In this document: one piece after another, positions 16,074 to 25,525 of the stretch
Layout of the letters: the number at the start of each line of letters is the position of its first letter
How positions within the stretch are numbered: position 1 is the stretch's first letter
Source: JAYSYM01 sp964543475
GTDB taxonomy: Bacteria; Bdellovibrionota; Bdellovibrionia; Bdellovibrionales; JAMPXM01
DNA: 64,000 nt
Assembly: GCA_964543475.1 (NCBI GenBank)
Contig: CAZIYJ010000004.1
Location: forward strand, 1 to 64,000
Direction: 5' to 3'
Made by a program: the position numbers and the translations under genes
Notes under the pieces: model-generated
Seen by the model: the letters and a program-made list of their open reading frames with translations, nothing else
The model's database searches: none
What the model was told of the DNA's origin: nothing

Positions 16074-16640
16074 ATGAAACCATTTTTACTTTTAGCAACC
16101 TTGTTACTCGCATCACTGAGCCTTACTCCAGCAGCATTTGCATCGGGATATGGCGATTGCGTAAAAAATGGCTACGGCCATTCGTCGTGCGTCGGCGCAA
16201 AAGATGGCTACGGTGCTTGTGTGAAAAACGGTTACGGACACAGTTCGTGCAGAGACGCAGAGGCTGGATACGGAGCGTGCGTTGCTAATGGTTACGGACA
16301 TTCAAGCTGCCTCGTTGCACCCGGAGGTTACGGCGCATGTGTGAAAAACGGCTACGGCCATTCGACATGCATGGGCGGAGGAAACTCGACACCGGTGAGC
16401 GAAGGATACGGCGACTGTGTTGCTAACGGCTATGGTCACTCTTCATGTGTCGACGCAAAAGGCGGATACGGCGCTTGTGTGAAAAACGGTTACGGCCACT
16501 CGTCATGTCTCGACGCTAAATCAGGTTACGGCGCGTGCGTTGGTAACGGCTACGGCCATTCATCATGCGTCGAAGCACCTGCAGCTTACGGAGATTGCAT
16601 CGCCAATGGATACGGCCACTCAACTTGCATGGGAACTTAA
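16074..16640 (+). CDS. Secreted Gly-Tyr-Cys-His tandem-repeat protein
   Basis: The ATG at 16074 opens a clear signal peptide ending in AFA (residue 23). The rest of the 188 residues is eight copies of a unit of about 20 residues, consensus GYGxCVxNGYGHSSCxxAxx. They fall in two blocks of four: 25-110, whose last unit carries a short STPVSE linker, and 111-188. Each block ends with GYGHSTCMG. The mature protein therefore has 16 evenly spaced Cys and 8 His. No known family fits. Possible roles are a disulfide-linked surface fibre or a metal-binding protein; neither is shown. A longer upstream frame exists but lacks a good start. Confidence 0.75.
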   Translation: MKPFLLLATLLLASLSLTPAAFASGYGDCVKNGYGHSSCVGAKDGYGACVKNGYGHSSCRDAEAGYGACVANGYGHSSCLVAPGGYGACVKNGYGHSTCMGGGNSTPVSEGYGDCVANGYGHSSCVDAKGGYGACVKNGYGHSSCLDAKSGYGACVGNGYGHSSCVEAPAAYGDCIANGYGHSTCMGT

Positions 16641-16649
16641 TCGATCGAA

Positions 16650-17282
16650 TTAATCATGCCCGGGCGCCGTAAAATCTTCGGCCATCGCACCATCAATCCA
16701 TTCGCGATGCGCTGGCAATTCGCGAATTCGAGCAGCATAGGCTTTAAGTACTCCATCTAACTTTACGTCGTAGGTCACAAAACGATTTACGACTGGCGCA
16801 TACATTGCGTCTGCGATCGAGAACTCACCGAACAAGAATGGGCCGCCACTTCTCTCCAAGCACTCACTCCAAATAGCTTTCACGCGATCAATGTCTGCGC
16901 GAGCCGCCATTGAATCAAAACCTGGTACAACTTTTTTCAAATTGTGTGACATGAGTGCTCGCATCGTTGAGAAGCTAGAATGCATCTCAGATGAAACACT
17001 TCGTGCAAGCGCACGCGCTTCGCGATCTTTCGGCCACATGAATTTTTGCGGATATTTCTCATTCAAATATTCCGCGATGGCCATCGATTCCCAAACCGTG
17101 ACTGAGCCATCGATCAGCGCCGGAACTTTACCTGAGGGAGAATACTTCGCGATTTCATCTTTCGTGGTCGCCAAATCGAGTTTGATCAATCGCTCTTCGA
17201 ACGGAATGTTAAAGTGTTTCATTAACACCCAAGGTCTTAGCGACCAGCTTGAGAATGTTTTGTTACCGATGATCAAGACCAT
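16650..17282 (-). CDS. Glutathione S-transferase family protein
   Basis: Two starts are possible. The ATG at 17282 (MVLIIGNKTFSSWS) is preferred because the upstream AAAGGCGGA is its ribosome site; that AAAGGCGGA would lie within the coding sequence if the ATG at 17297 were used. The product has the thioredoxin-like N-domain with SSWSLRPW and the cis-Pro/Glu-Ser glutathione-binding pair (GKVPALIDG, VWESMAIAEYL), then the all-helical C-domain (GEFSIADAMYAPVVNRF). Length about 210 is standard. The substrate cannot be told. Confidence 0.88.
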   Translation of the reverse strand: MVLIIGNKTFSSWSLRPWVLMKHFNIPFEERLIKLDLATTKDEIAKYSPSGKVPALIDGSVTVWESMAIAEYLNEKYPQKFMWPKDREARALARSVSSEMHSSFSTMRALMSHNLKKVVPGFDSMAARADIDRVKAIWSECLERSGGPFLFGEFSIADAMYAPVVNRFVTYDVKLDGVLKAYAARIRELPAHREWIDGAMAEDFTAPGHD

Positions 17283-17411
17283 CAATCCGCCTTTCATTCG
17301 TAAATGAACGTATAGATTCTATTAATTGTTTTTTCAACTGTCATGGCGCGCACTTGCACGCGACAGTGAGCTCGACCTTGACAGATTTCGAAGTCGACTC
17401 AAATTCTATCG

Positions 17412-19799
17412 ATGAAAGACAATAGTAAAATACCTACCAACAATATTCCGGTTCTTCCAACTCGAAACATGGTCTTGTTTCCTGATACGACGTTGCCAAT
17501 TCTCGTCGGGCGAAAAGGAAGCATTAATGCCCTACTGAAGGCGAAAGAAAAAGATAATTGGATTCTAATTGTTGCGCCAAAAAGAGATCAAGGTGAAGCA
17601 GTCAGATCGCAAGATCTTCGCTTAGTCGGAACCTTAGCGAAAATTGAAAGCGCAGAAGGCGAAGATAAACGAGGCTATCGCGTCGTTGTCAGTGGCATAG
17701 CTCGCTTTAAGGTTGAGAGCTTCAATGAAAGCGACGACCTAATTACAGCTACAGGACAAGTTCTCGAAGATGAAGTCGATGTATCGCAAGATACGTTAAA
17801 TTCGCTCGTCAATAATTTGAAATCATTGGCTCTCGATATTTTGAAACTACTTCCGGGAATGAAACAAGCTTCAGAAGTGTTGAGTGATATCGACAATCCA
17901 GAGGTTCTCACAAATATTTGCTCGCAGTATCTCGATATTCCCGTCGATGACAGACAGGAGCTGCTTGAAATGACTAATATAAAGAATCGAATTCTTCGTT
18001 TGCTCGATCTTTTGGTAAAACGAAGAGAAGAGCTGCAGCTTCAGCGCGATATCGGCGAAAAAATGAGTTCAAAAATGGGCAAGCTTCAACGTGACAGTTT
18101 GTTGCGGGAACAAATGCGAGCCATTCAAGATGAACTTGGTGATAATAAGGTCCAAGAAGGTGAACTTGATTATCAACAGAAAATTGAAGCTGCTGGAATG
18201 TCGGAGAATGTGAAAAAAGTGGCACTCGAGCAACTTCGACGTTTTGATTCTTTAGGTCAGCAAAGTCCTGAGACTCACGTGATTAAAAACTATCTTGATC
18301 TATTAATTGCTTTGCCTTGGTCAAAGTCCTCGGACTCTGAATTAGACTTGGCCAAAGCCCGTGCGATTCTCGATGAGGAACACTATGGCCTCGACGAAGT
18401 AAAAAAACGAATCATCCAACACCTTGCTGTGATGAAGTTAAAGAAAGGTAAGAAGGGCTCAATCTTATTATTAGTTGGCCCTCCGGGGGTGGGAAAAACT
18501 TCGCTCGGCCAAAGCGTAGCACACGCTCTCGGACGAAAGTTTGTTCGCGCTTCACTTGGTGGAGTAAGAGACGAAGCTGAAATTCGAGGACACCGACGAA
18601 CTTATGTTGGCGCGATGCCTGGTCGAATCATCGATGCAATCAAGCGTGCTGGAGAGAATAATCCAGTGTTCATGCTTGATGAGATTGATAAGCTGACTCG
18701 AGGCTGGGGCGGCGATCCAAGTAGTGCTTTACTTGAAACGCTTGATCCAGAACAAAATGATTCATTTATGGATCATTACCTCGATGTACCGTTTGATTTA
18801 TCAAACGTGTTCTTTATCGCGACTGCGAATAGCTTAGAGTCTATTCCAGGTCCTTTACTTGACCGAATGGAGATCATTCAACTGAGCGGCTACACTCAGG
18901 CTGAAAAAATGCATATTGCAAAGAACCATTTAATTCCAAAACAACTTTTGGAGCACGGCCTTACAAAGGAGCAAGTTACAATTTCAGAAGAGGCGCTCTT
19001 AAAAATGGTGACTTCGTATACTCGCGAAGCGGGCGTACGTGATCTTCAAAGAAAAGTTGCCGCTGTCTTTAGAGGGGCGTCTGAGAAAGTTTTGTCTCCA
19101 ACTGTAAAATTACCGGTTGAGATAATTGAATCAGACCTCAGAGAGCTTTTGGGTCGCGAGAAGTTTACTTTTGATATCGCCGAAATGATTGTTCCCGCAG
19201 GAGTAGTCACAGGATTAGCTTGGACACCAATGGGCGGAGATATCTTATTCATCGAATCGAGCTTGATGCCAGGTTCCGGAAAGTTAACTTTGACTGGCCA
19301 ACTTGGTGACGTAATGAAGGAGTCAGTGCAAATCGCGCTTTCTTTGGTTCGTTCGCATTTAACAGCGTTAGTACCAAAGTATGAGTTCGAGAAAAATGAT
19401 ATTCACGTGCATGTGCCAGCGGGAGCAATACCCAAAGATGGACCAAGCGCTGGTGTGACCATGCTCACTGCACTTGCGAGCTTACTCACTAAAAAGCAGA
19501 TTGATCCGAAACTTGCGATGACAGGAGAGATCACTTTGCGAGGCGCTGTTACTCCCGTGGGTGGCATAAAAGAGAAAGTTATTGCTGCACACAGATCAGG
19601 AATACGGACCATTATTCTATCGAAAAGGAATGAACCCGACCTGTTTGAAGTACCTCAAGAATTGCGACGAGACATCAAGTTTCACTTGGTTGAACACGTC
19701 GATGAAGTTTTAAAAATTGCTCTTGGCTTGGCTGAGTTCCCGCTTCAGCCGCTTGTGGCGTCGCCACAAAGCGCGCCGCTCCCTTCGGGGGCGGCGTAA
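17412..19799 (+). CDS. lon: ATP-dependent protease Lon
   Basis: The 795-residue protein has the N-terminal substrate-binding domain (IPVLPTRNMVLFPDTTLPI), the AAA+ domain with Walker A GPPGVGKTS at about 356 and Walker B VFMLDEIDK, and the serine protease domain with Ser679 (KDGPSAGV) and Lys722 (GGIKEKV), the same spacing as in Escherichia coli Lon. It degrades damaged and regulatory proteins in the cytoplasm. It is a single-gene unit ending in a terminator. A TTGACA box lies at about 17380-17385, but no clear -10 was found. Confidence 0.97.
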   Translation: MKDNSKIPTNNIPVLPTRNMVLFPDTTLPILVGRKGSINALLKAKEKDNWILIVAPKRDQGEAVRSQDLRLVGTLAKIESAEGEDKRGYRVVVSGIARFKVESFNESDDLITATGQVLEDEVDVSQDTLNSLVNNLKSLALDILKLLPGMKQASEVLSDIDNPEVLTNICSQYLDIPVDDRQELLEMTNIKNRILRLLDLLVKRREELQLQRDIGEKMSSKMGKLQRDSLLREQMRAIQDELGDNKVQEGELDYQQKIEAAGMSENVKKVALEQLRRFDSLGQQSPETHVIKNYLDLLIALPWSKSSDSELDLAKARAILDEEHYGLDEVKKRIIQHLAVMKLKKGKKGSILLLVGPPGVGKTSLGQSVAHALGRKFVRASLGGVRDEAEIRGHRRTYVGAMPGRIIDAIKRAGENNPVFMLDEIDKLTRGWGGDPSSALLETLDPEQNDSFMDHYLDVPFDLSNVFFIATANSLESIPGPLLDRMEIIQLSGYTQAEKMHIAKNHLIPKQLLEHGLTKEQVTISEEALLKMVTSYTREAGVRDLQRKVAAVFRGASEKVLSPTVKLPVEIIESDLRELLGREKFTFDIAEMIVPAGVVTGLAWTPMGGDILFIESSLMPGSGKLTLTGQLGDVMKESVQIALSLVRSHLTALVPKYEFEKNDIHVHVPAGAIPKDGPSAGVTMLTALASLLTKKQIDPKLAMTGEITLRGAVTPVGGIKEKVIAAHRSGIRTIILSKRNEPDLFEVPQELRRDIKFHLVEHVDEVLKIALGLAEFPLQPLVASPQSAPLPSGAA

Positions 19800-19810
19800 G
19801 CCCTTTTTTT
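19766..19810 (+). terminator. Rho-independent terminator of lon
   Basis: A GC-rich stem (CGCCGC/GCGGCG with CCC/GGG, loop TTCG, one bulged T) overlaps the lon stop codon and is followed by GCCCTTTTTTT. An adjacent smaller stem (CTTGTGGCG/CGCCACAA) precedes it. The facing gene's stop lies at the end of the T-run. Confidence 0.75.
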
Positions 19811-20543
19811 ATTCTTCATAGACCCAGCGCGCTCCCGCGAAGAAAACAGTGTAGCGGATATCCTCACCCGCTAGCCTCACTTGGCGAAGCCCAAGATCGG
19901 CAAACGCACTCGAAGCAAACTTGTATTGGCCGGTGACGACATACTGATCAAGGCGAGATCCGCCAAAGCGCGAGTTCTCGAAATACACTTCGGTGCGGAT
20001 TTTATCTGTGATATTCAAATTGAGCGAAGCACCGAGCAAGAATCCATCATTTTTGAAATCTCCATGCAGCTTATGTCCGCCCATAAATCCGGCAATAGAC
20101 ATCGGCCCGATTCCAAGCGTGTAGCCAACCTTAACGCGAGTTGATCGAAGCGAGTAATTCGATTGAAGTAGACTTTCGTATTCAGCCTTAAGGAAGAGTC
20201 GAGACAGATTCGCTTGCGCTCCCACATCGAAGCCAAGAATGTCATCAAAGTCAGTCGCTCCATGCAAGTACAGATCAGTTTTGAGAAGCTTTCCCGATGA
20301 ACTACCCGAGCCACTAAAAAACCAAAACAGAACTTGAAAGAATTCATTTGTTGAATCGTCATCCGACGCATCGAGGCTGCTACCTATCGGCACTGGTTTA
20401 GGATTCGGAGCAGGAGTCGGCGACGGTTTACTAGACTTCCCCGAGCTTTGCTCAATTTTTTGCTCGATCTGCTTAAGCTCTTGAGCATAAGAAGACGTTG
20501 AGGCTAAAAGAACTGCCGTCATCAAAAAGACTATTAATTGCAT
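19809..20543 (-). CDS. Probable outer-membrane beta-barrel protein
   Basis: The 244-residue product has a signal peptide (MQLIVFLMTAVLLASTSSYA), a proline-rich periplasmic linker (PSPTPAPNPKPVP), and about 150 residues of alternating amphipathic strands (for example TDLYLHGATDFDDILGFDVGAQANL, IRTEVYFENSRFGG). It ends close to an aromatic residue (ARWVYEE). This is the layout of small outer-membrane barrels, but no specific family is recognised. It is convergent with lon. Confidence 0.6.
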   Translation of the reverse strand: MQLIVFLMTAVLLASTSSYAQELKQIEQKIEQSSGKSSKPSPTPAPNPKPVPIGSSLDASDDDSTNEFFQVLFWFFSGSGSSSGKLLKTDLYLHGATDFDDILGFDVGAQANLSRLFLKAEYESLLQSNYSLRSTRVKVGYTLGIGPMSIAGFMGGHKLHGDFKNDGFLLGASLNLNITDKIRTEVYFENSRFGGSRLDQYVVTGQYKFASSAFADLGLRQVRLAGEDIRYTVFFAGARWVYEE

Positions 20544-20700
20544 AGTTAAAATCTATCTGAGCTTTGAGCGTCAGAGCAAGTTTACTCTTAAATTTGACTG
20601 TGACGCTTTCTCACTTTGATTGCGAAAAGAACGCATTCGCACTCTTGCCGTTCTCCACTATCAAATGTCATTGTCGAACAACGACCATCAAGGAGAGAAC

Positions 20701-21324
20701 ATGAATCAGAAGCGAATAGCATTGATCATCGGGAGCCTAAGAAAAGAATCTTTTAATCGGAAGATGGCGATGAATCTTATCGCGATCGCACCGAAGTCTT
20801 TGAACTTAGAAATTCTCGAGATTGGTAATCTCCAGATGTACAATCAAGATCTAGATGAGAACCCACCTAAAGAGTGGGTTCAATTCAGAAAAGATATAAA
20901 GAGCTACGACGGAGTCGTGTTCGTTACTCCTGAGTACAACCGATCAGTTCCGGCAGTACTTAAAAATGCAATAGACGTGGGCTCTCGCCCCTACGGAGAA
21001 AGTTCTTGGGATGGAAAACCTGCTGCAGTAATGAGCGTGTCACCAGGTGCACAGGGGGGCTTCGGTGCCAACCACCACTTACGCCAATCACTTGTGTTTT
21101 TAAACATGCCCGTCATGCAACAGCCTGAAGCTTACATCGGGAAAGCCGCAGAAATTTTCGATACCCAAGGCAATATTTCAAATGACTCGACACGAAAGTT
21201 TGTAACCAAATTCATCGAAGCCTATGAGAAATGGATTTCAAATTTTTTAGAAGTAGATGCTCAATCAGAACCACAATCTCAAAAAACAAAAGCTTCGACA
21301 ACCGCGAACGCAAAACTGCAATGA
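20701..21324 (+). CDS. NADPH-dependent FMN reductase family protein
   Basis: The ATG at 20701 follows AAGGAGAGAAC. The 207-residue product begins IALIIGSLRKESFNRKM, the phosphate-binding loop of flavodoxin-like quinone/FMN reductases, and has FVTPEYNRSVPAVLKNAIDVGSR and MSVSPGAQGG, which are diagnostic for this family (ArsH/azoreductase/chromate reductase group). It likely reduces quinones or flavins with NADPH. It shares an ATGA overlap with the next small gene. Confidence 0.88.
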   Translation: MNQKRIALIIGSLRKESFNRKMAMNLIAIAPKSLNLEILEIGNLQMYNQDLDENPPKEWVQFRKDIKSYDGVVFVTPEYNRSVPAVLKNAIDVGSRPYGESSWDGKPAAVMSVSPGAQGGFGANHHLRQSLVFLNMPVMQQPEAYIGKAAEIFDTQGNISNDSTRKFVTKFIEAYEKWISNFLEVDAQSEPQSQKTKASTTANAKLQ

Positions 21325-21620
21325 CAGAGACACTTGGCTTAGCAGAAACAATTACCGCACTTCGAGCGAAGGGCTACACCGAAGACTTCAATCTTCCGGA
21401 CAACCTCGTGTACAAAGAAGATGATCTTGTTGTCGATCAAGTTTTTAGATTCGACGTCATGTCTGATCCCGCTGACCAATCAGTGTTGTATGCAATTCAC
21501 TCTCTAAAAACAGGCGCGAAGGGCTATCTGGTGAACAGCTACGGGGTTTATACCGAATCATTGGCAAACCAAAAGCTAAGCGCCGTCGCGAACTGCTCAG
21601 TACAATCGGTCATCTTCTAA
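21321..21620 (+). CDS. Small conserved protein of unknown function
   Basis: The 99-residue product has the pattern ALRAKGYTEDFNL, VDQVFRFDVMSDPADQSVLYAI and GYLVNSYGVYTE. It resembles a family of about 100-residue proteins common in Bacteroidetes that is often labelled, without good basis, as a phosphoribosylpyrophosphate synthetase. No catalytic motif of that enzyme is present, so I assign no function. It is coupled to the FMN reductase gene. Confidence 0.65.
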   Translation: MTETLGLAETITALRAKGYTEDFNLPDNLVYKEDDLVVDQVFRFDVMSDPADQSVLYAIHSLKTGAKGYLVNSYGVYTESLANQKLSAVANCSVQSVIF

Positions 21621-21753
21621 TATTCTTGCTTCATTTCTAAAATGTGAAGAAAGCTACAAATCTACTTCGGGATCTCACTCGCATTAGTCAAAACGGGTGA
21701 TTTCGCAACAACTCTGTGGTGTATTTGTCCTACTCACTTGGGGCAGATTTGTA

Positions 21754-24153
21754 ATGGAGCGCATGATAACTTACATTCAAAAGAAATTGATGAGGGCACT
21801 TGGCTTTATTGCAAGCTCCCACCCTACTGATCATCGAATTATTTCTGCCAATCAAGAAAGCGAATTACAGTTTAGAACGCTTGCAGAATCAATTCCGCAA
21901 CTCGCTTGGATCGCTCATCCTGATGGTTATATCTTTTGGTACAATCACCGTTGGTACGACTATACGGGAACTAATTCTGATCAAATGGAGGGATGGGGCT
22001 GGAAAAGCGTTCACCATCCTGACTACATCGACTCAGTCCTCGAAAATTGGAACGCATCAATATCAGCGGGCACACCGTTTGAGATGACTTTTCCTCTGAA
22101 ATCAAAAAATGGCGAATATCGCTCGTTCTTGACTCGAGTGAATCCCGTACGTGATTCAAATGGTAAAATTGTTCGATGGTTCGGAACAAACACCGACGTT
22201 GAAGATACTCTCGGTGTGCAGCGAGCTTACGAGAGAAGTGTCGACGTTTCGCCTGCAATTCTTTGGATCACAGAAAAAGATGGCTCGTGCACTTACTTAA
22301 GTAAGCAGTGGTACGAATATACGGGCCAGACTCATGAAGAAGCTTTAGGATTTGGTTGGCTCGACGCCACTCATCCAGACGACAAAGAGCCAACTGCAAA
22401 AATTTATATTGAGGCAAACGAGAACCAAAAGCCATTTTATGCGGAGTATCGTCTAAAAACTAAAGATGGAAACTACCGATGGGCCGTTGATGCTGGTAAC
22501 CCGCGCTACGACGAAGCCGGAAATTACTTAGGCTATGCCGGCACTGTTTTTGATATTCACGATCAGAAAATTGCAACTCTCGAACTCGCCGAAAATCGCG
22601 AGAAGTACAAACTGCTTTTTGAAAGAAGCCCACTTCCAAAGTGGATTTTTGATATCGATACACTTCAGTTCTTAGACGTAAACGAAACGGCTACTCGCCA
22701 TTACGGCTATTCGCGTGATGAATTTTTAAAAATGAAAGTTACCGACATTCGACCACCTGAAGAAGTCGACCGGTTCAAAAGCGAGATGCAAGCAATCTAT
22801 CAGCCCAATCAAATTTATCTTCACAAAAACTATCGTCATATAAAAAAAGATGGCTCAGTTATTTCTGTTGAACCGTCAACCCATGATCTTATTCTTAACG
22901 GTCGCAGAGCGCGTATGGCAGCGGTGGTTGATGTAACCGAAAGACTTAAAGCTGAGGAAATACAAAGAGAGCTACTGCAAAGTCTCGAAGCTGCCAAAAA
23001 AGAAGCCGAACATGCAAATGAACTTAAATCAGCGTTCCTGGCCAATATGTCTCACGAGATACGTACTCCGCTCGGCGCAATGATGGGCTTTGCCGATCTT
23101 TTAAAGGACCCCGGTCTCACTGCGTCTGAGCGACAAAGCTTTATTGATATTCTTTCAAGAAATGGCGAAAGCCTCTCTGTCATTATTAACGACATTCTTG
23201 ATCTCTCAAAAGTCGAAGCAGGTCATCTGACTCTCGAGTACACCGACACACGACCCGATCAGATTGGTGCCGATGTTATTTCACTTTTACGAGTCAAGGC
23301 CCGAGAAAAAGATCTCGTTTTGAATTACACGCATGATGAAACTAGCCCAGCCTCAGTCGTTGCCGATCCAAATCGTGTGCGACAGATTCTTTTAAATCTT
23401 GTAAGCAATGCAATTAAGTTCACTCAGTTTGGCTCGGTAAACTTACGAAGCTTTGCGTGCAAAAATGATCGCGGCCGAGACGCACTATGTTTTGAAGTTT
23501 CAGATACCGGCATCGGGATCCCTTTACATCAGCAAGAGAAGATCTTTGAAATGTTTGTTCAAGCCGATGGCTCAATGACAAGACGATTTGGCGGCACTGG
23601 TTTGGGTTTAGCTCTTTCACGAAGCCTTGCGCGAATGATGGGAGGCGACGTCGTTGTCACTCATTCTAAGGAAGGTGTCGGAAGTACTTTTTTAGTTACC
23701 ATTGAAGATCAACCAGAAATGCGAAACCAGACCGCTACAGAATTTTCTCGGCAAACAACCGATCAGCAAGAGTTATCGGACCAAATTTTAGATGGAGTAA
23801 AGATTTTGGTCGTCGACGATGCTCCAGACAATCAGCAACTCATCTGGAGATATCTCACCAAAAAAGGCGCCGTTGTTGAATCGGCTGAAAATGGTTACCT
23901 TGGATATCGTGCCGCTATCAATGGTCACTTCGATTTAATCCTAATGGACATTCAAATGCCGGTCATGGATGGATACGCGGCAACTCAAAAGCTAAGAGAA
24001 GCAGGCTACAAAAAACCAATCGTCGCTCTCACCGCGCATGCGATGAACGAAGTTCGCAAAAAAGCTTTCAACGTCGGCTACACAGATCACTTAACTAAGC
24101 CAATCAACTCAAAAGAATTAATCACCACTATTGTTAAGCATATCCGCTCATAA
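21754..24153 (+). CDS. PAS-domain hybrid sensor histidine kinase with receiver
   Basis: Starting from the ATG at 21754, the 799-residue protein has three PAS/PAC units (for example [28 protein letters not shown]), a short coiled coil, a HisKA domain with His434 ([11 protein letters not shown]), an HATPase domain ([26 protein letters not shown]) and a C-terminal receiver with Asp732 ([13 protein letters not shown]). There are no membrane helices, so it senses a cytoplasmic signal, possibly redox or a small ligand. It has no adjacent response regulator. The kinase-receiver half is almost the same as in the 40000-42519 gene. Confidence 0.92.
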   Translation: MERMITYIQKKLMRALGFIASSHPTDHRIISANQESELQFRTLAESIPQLAWIAHPDGYIFWYNHRWYDYTGTNSDQMEGWGWKSVHHPDYIDSVLENWNASISAGTPFEMTFPLKSKNGEYRSFLTRVNPVRDSNGKIVRWFGTNTDVEDTLGVQRAYERSVDVSPAILWITEKDGSCTYLSKQWYEYTGQTHEEALGFGWLDATHPDDKEPTAKIYIEANENQKPFYAEYRLKTKDGNYRWAVDAGNPRYDEAGNYLGYAGTVFDIHDQKIATLELAENREKYKLLFERSPLPKWIFDIDTLQFLDVNETATRHYGYSRDEFLKMKVTDIRPPEEVDRFKSEMQAIYQPNQIYLHKNYRHIKKDGSVISVEPSTHDLILNGRRARMAAVVDVTERLKAEEIQRELLQSLEAAKKEAEHANELKSAFLANMSHEIRTPLGAMMGFADLLKDPGLTASERQSFIDILSRNGESLSVIINDILDLSKVEAGHLTLEYTDTRPDQIGADVISLLRVKAREKDLVLNYTHDETSPASVVADPNRVRQILLNLVSNAIKFTQFGSVNLRSFACKNDRGRDALCFEVSDTGIGIPLHQQEKIFEMFVQADGSMTRRFGGTGLGLALSRSLARMMGGDVVVTHSKEGVGSTFLVTIEDQPEMRNQTATEFSRQTTDQQELSDQILDGVKILVVDDAPDNQQLIWRYLTKKGAVVESAENGYLGYRAAINGHFDLILMDIQMPVMDGYAATQKLREAGYKKPIVALTAHAMNEVRKKAFNVGYTDHLTKPINSKELITTIVKHIRS

Positions 24154-24156
24154 TAC

Positions 24157-24825
24157 TTACTTCACGCGCTTCATAGTAAACGTCATTGGCTCTGGAATAT
24201 TGCGAGTACGCATCTCGACTTGAAGCTGAGTGACTTTTGCTAATTTCAAATTAAGTAAGTCAGAAGCAACCGATCGGCTAACAACATCAAGCTGAATCGT
24301 ATCGCGAACAATTGACGAGCCTGCAGGCACGACATTCACTTGGAAGAACCGAGGACACCCCTCAGCTTCAAGATTAAAGAACCCCTTATCAACACCTGGT
24401 TTGATGTCAACATACGAACAAGTGAGTGTCATGTCTGTGCCATCGCCCAAAACTGATCCCGTTTGCTCTGCAATATCGAGTGCAAGTATCTTCAGATCAT
24501 TCGTGATTTCTTCGGCCGTTCGAATTCGAGTTCCTTCGTATAGCTCCACAGTCGGATGAATATTAAATTGAACGTTAAATCGACGCCCTGAAGGAGTAGT
24601 CACTTTACCTTTGTAGAGACCTCGGACACCTTCATAAAACCGCTGAAGCCTTGCAAGATCAGCTTCCATCTTTAAGGCGATTTTCTCTTGGGCTGCTGCA
24701 TTTGCGTCGGCATCGGCTTCGCCTTCTGCCTTTGCTCTGTTTTTAAACTTCTGCTCGCTTTGGTCAGCACAACCGCCTAGTCCAATCACTGCCAAACTCA
24801 ATACAGCCACTAAAGTTGATTTCAT
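24157..24825 (-). CDS. Putative lipoprotein of unknown function
   Basis: The 222-residue product has a signal peptide with lipobox LGGC (Cys19). A charged, alanine-rich coiled segment (about 25-65) follows, then a mixed domain containing GVRGLYKGKVTTPSGRRFNVQF. No family is recognised. It overlaps the truncated TolC-like gene by four bases and so is expressed with it. It ends three bases from the facing kinase gene. Confidence 0.65.
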   Translation of the reverse strand: MKSTLVAVLSLAVIGLGGCADQSEQKFKNRAKAEGEADADANAAAQEKIALKMEADLARLQRFYEGVRGLYKGKVTTPSGRRFNVQFNIHPTVELYEGTRIRTAEEITNDLKILALDIAEQTGSVLGDGTDMTLTCSYVDIKPGVDKGFFNLEAEGCPRFFQVNVVPAGSSIVRDTIQLDVVSRSVASDLLNLKLAKVTQLQVEMRTRNIPEPMTFTMKRVK

Positions 24826-25373
24826 TTTTCTTCCCTTCGCAGTTCAGATTTCATTTTCTCAAATTGAACATTTCCGCTGACTAACGTTCTGAGCAATGTT
24901 GCCTGCGCAACGTACTCGCTCTTTAACTGCACCTCTCGAAGGTGCGATTGAAGCATGTTCTCGTTTGCTGACTTCAAGTCAGGCGAGTTTTTCACGCCAC
25001 GTCTGTATTCATCAACGACTGTGCGTAAGTACTTATGCGCAGTCTCATGGTTTCGCTCCTCGAGCTGAATCCGCAAATCTAAAGCCTTAAGGCGCTCATG
25101 CACTTCTTCAAGCTCGCCTTTTTTTGCTATCTGCGCTGTTTTCAAACCCGCTTCGGCTCGTGCAACATTAGCAATAGCTTCACGTCGTGCTCCTAAAGTG
25201 TCAAACCCCGAAAATAGCTCCCAGCGAGCTATTACTCCCGCATAAGTTTCAGGACTAATTTCAGTCTCTCTGAGGCCTAAGCTTCCGTAAGTTGCAAACA
25301 CACCAATTTCAGGGAGGAAGCCAGTCGGCGGCATGCGATTTTTTTTATTCGGGGTTTCAATAATATTTTCCAT
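24822..25373 (-). CDS. Truncated TolC-family outer-membrane efflux protein (C-terminal half)
   Basis: The 183 residues match only the second repeat of a TolC-like protein: GFLPEIGVFATYG strand region, WELFSGFDTLGARREA, a long heptad helix, and YRRGVKNSPDLKSANENML. Family members are about 400-480 residues with a signal peptide; both the signal and first half are missing. The ATG at 25373 has a good ribosome site (AAGGAGAGCTCCCC), so the remnant may still be translated, but it could not be exported or trimerise normally. It is probably a decaying gene. The upstream 150 bases show no trace of the lost half. Confidence 0.7.
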   Translation of the reverse strand: MENIIETPNKKNRMPPTGFLPEIGVFATYGSLGLRETEISPETYAGVIARWELFSGFDTLGARREAIANVARAEAGLKTAQIAKKGELEEVHERLKALDLRIQLEERNHETAHKYLRTVVDEYRRGVKNSPDLKSANENMLQSHLREVQLKSEYVAQATLLRTLVSGNVQFEKMKSELRREEK

Positions 25374-25525
25374 GGGGAGCTCTCCTTATATAGCTGTTAA
25401 CTTGTTCAGCTGAGATCATGCTCCCGCATATTTTCATTCGCAATTCTCGCTCTCGATCATCGCTTTAAAATCTAATTGTCCACGACACGCCTCAGGTCCA
25501 AAAATTAGCCATGCTCAAAGTCTCT

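Noticed and set aside
16074..16640. Regular repeats read as a possible CRISPR array
   Set aside because: The repeats are in-frame coding units of 60 bases without unique spacers.
17340..17375. Sigma-54-like TGGCGCG...TTGC upstream of lon
   Set aside because: The GG to GC distance is nine bases, not ten, and Lon is usually under other control.
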